From positions 1-6,710 of the forward strand of contig JALSLS010000454.1 in the NCBI GenBank assembly GCA_026988195.1: a stretch of 6,710 nucleotides of DNA. The letters run 5' to 3'. The translations under genes were made by a program, and so were the position numbers. Position 1 is the first letter of the stretch. Every line of letters begins with the position of its first letter. The notes beneath the pieces are model-generated. The model saw only the letters and a program-made list of their open reading frames with translations, was not told the DNA's origin and ran no database searches. Of the stretch, positions 6,163 through 6,710 are shown piece by piece. The stretch is from Methylomonas sp. Its GTDB lineage: Bacteria > Pseudomonadota > Gammaproteobacteria > Methylococcales > Methylomonadaceae.

Positions 6163-6710
6163 TTAAGATCCATCTGTTCCAATTAAGAAAATTGGATTTA
6201 CATTACAATCGTTAAGCTCTGTTTCGTTTATGTTTGGTCTAATGGGCTGTACGTGCAGTGTACCCGTTTGCCAGAACAAATCAGGTTGACTAACACCTTT
6301 AGTTGCTAAAGTAATACGGCATGCACTAGTACCTACTAAACGATCTTTTTGAAATACAGTACAACCTTGCTGTCCATCATCACGAACAGTTTTAGATTTC
6401 TGCCACCATTTGTTAACTGGATAACCAAATTTTGACAGTGACTGTAAGCCATAATCATTGATTACATAGAAATCGCCGTTTGAGTCGAAAGTGTTGTCAT
6501 GGTAGAAGTCTTTGATAACAGTGCTATAAAATTGGTCAAAAGTTCTGTTTTGACCTTTAACCTGAATAGCTGTTCTCTCGCCCACCATCATGTTATTTCT
6601 ACTGTTAAACGTATATCGACCTCTTACATTTTGTACTGGCGTACCATTTAAAATGCCTTGAACAGGTTGTGATACATCAATATTTTGACCAAAACCAGGA
6701 ATTGCGGTTC
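6163..6710 (-). CDS. Exported-protein paralog family (copy C), C-terminal 181 residues, 5' end outside the window
   Basis: The frame is open to the right edge, so the start, any signal peptide and the expected first family cysteine are not visible. An ATG at 6591 is internal: homology to copy B continues upstream of it (PGFG at visible residues 4-7, RYTFNS at 31-36). The visible part also matches copy A closely: GQNRT (52-56), IKDFY (65-69), YPVNKWW (96-102) and DRLVGTSACRI (122-132). Trp102 to Cys130 is 28 residues, as in the other copies. This copy has extra cysteines at visible residues 116 (QQGC) and 168 (NDC), perhaps a second disulfide, and a distinct C-terminal extension after residue 150. 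Function is unknown; it is inferred to be periplasmic or extracellular from its two neighbours. A likely terminator follows at 6112-6135. Confidence 0.85.
   Translation of the reverse strand, partial: TAIPGFGQNIDVSQPVQGILNGTPVQNVRGRYTFNSRNNMMVGERTAIQVKGQNRTFDQFYSTVIKDFYHDNTFDSNGDFYVINDYGLQSLSKFGYPVNKWWQKSKTVRDDGQQGCTVFQKDRLVGTSACRITLATKGVSQPDLFWQTGTLHVQPIRPNINETELNDCNVNPIFLIGTDGS

Noticed and set aside
6163..6591. A complete 142-residue gene starting at the ATG at 6591
   Set aside because: The frame stays open to the right edge and its upstream residues (PGFG, RYTFNS) align with paralog copy B, so this ATG is internal and the gene is truncated by the window.

Overview
The window looks like chromosomal DNA from an AT-rich Gammaproteobacterium. 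The supporting signs are overall low GC, proteobacterial FixL/FixJ-type signalling proteins, Sec signal peptides and a VPxPA/PEP-CTERM-like sorting tail, which implies an exosortase elsewhere in the genome. I cannot name the genus.

Layout: (1) Positions 1-577, minus strand: the first 192 codons of a conserved protein of unknown function that runs off the left edge. (2) Positions 578-1169: a 592-bp divergent intergenic region. It holds a candidate promoter for the left gene, a strongly folded repeat of about 170 bp that resembles a MITE, a promoter-like pair at the right end of that repeat, a striking double palindrome (two copies of TACCTAGGTA), an AT-rich leader, and a G8 tract touching a Shine-Dalgarno sequence. 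(3) Positions 1170-3505, plus strand: a two-gene operon for a soluble double-PAS histidine kinase and a FixJ-type response regulator, closed by a good intrinsic terminator. (4) Positions 3586-6710, minus strand and convergent with (3): a set of exported proteins. Three tandem genes (4300-5157, 5206-5994, 6163 to the right edge) are diverged paralogs of a family I do not recognise. The most downstream gene (3586-4248) is a small secreted protein with a VPIPA C-terminal sorting signal. A hairpin between the second and third paralogs suggests at least two transcription units.

How the parts may work together: the kinase/regulator pair is cytoplasmic and its second PAS domain aligns without gaps to the FixL heme PAS, but the heme-ligand histidine position is Tyr. 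The signal is therefore probably not classical O2 sensing. The double palindrome upstream is a reasonable candidate operator for this regulator or another one. The exported cluster is convergent, so any link to the two-component system is inference only. No tRNA, rRNA, CRISPR, transposase or phage gene was seen.

The best candidates for something undescribed are the tandem exported paralog family with its VPIPA-CTERM neighbour, and the repeat plus double-palindrome regulatory region ahead of the two-component operon.
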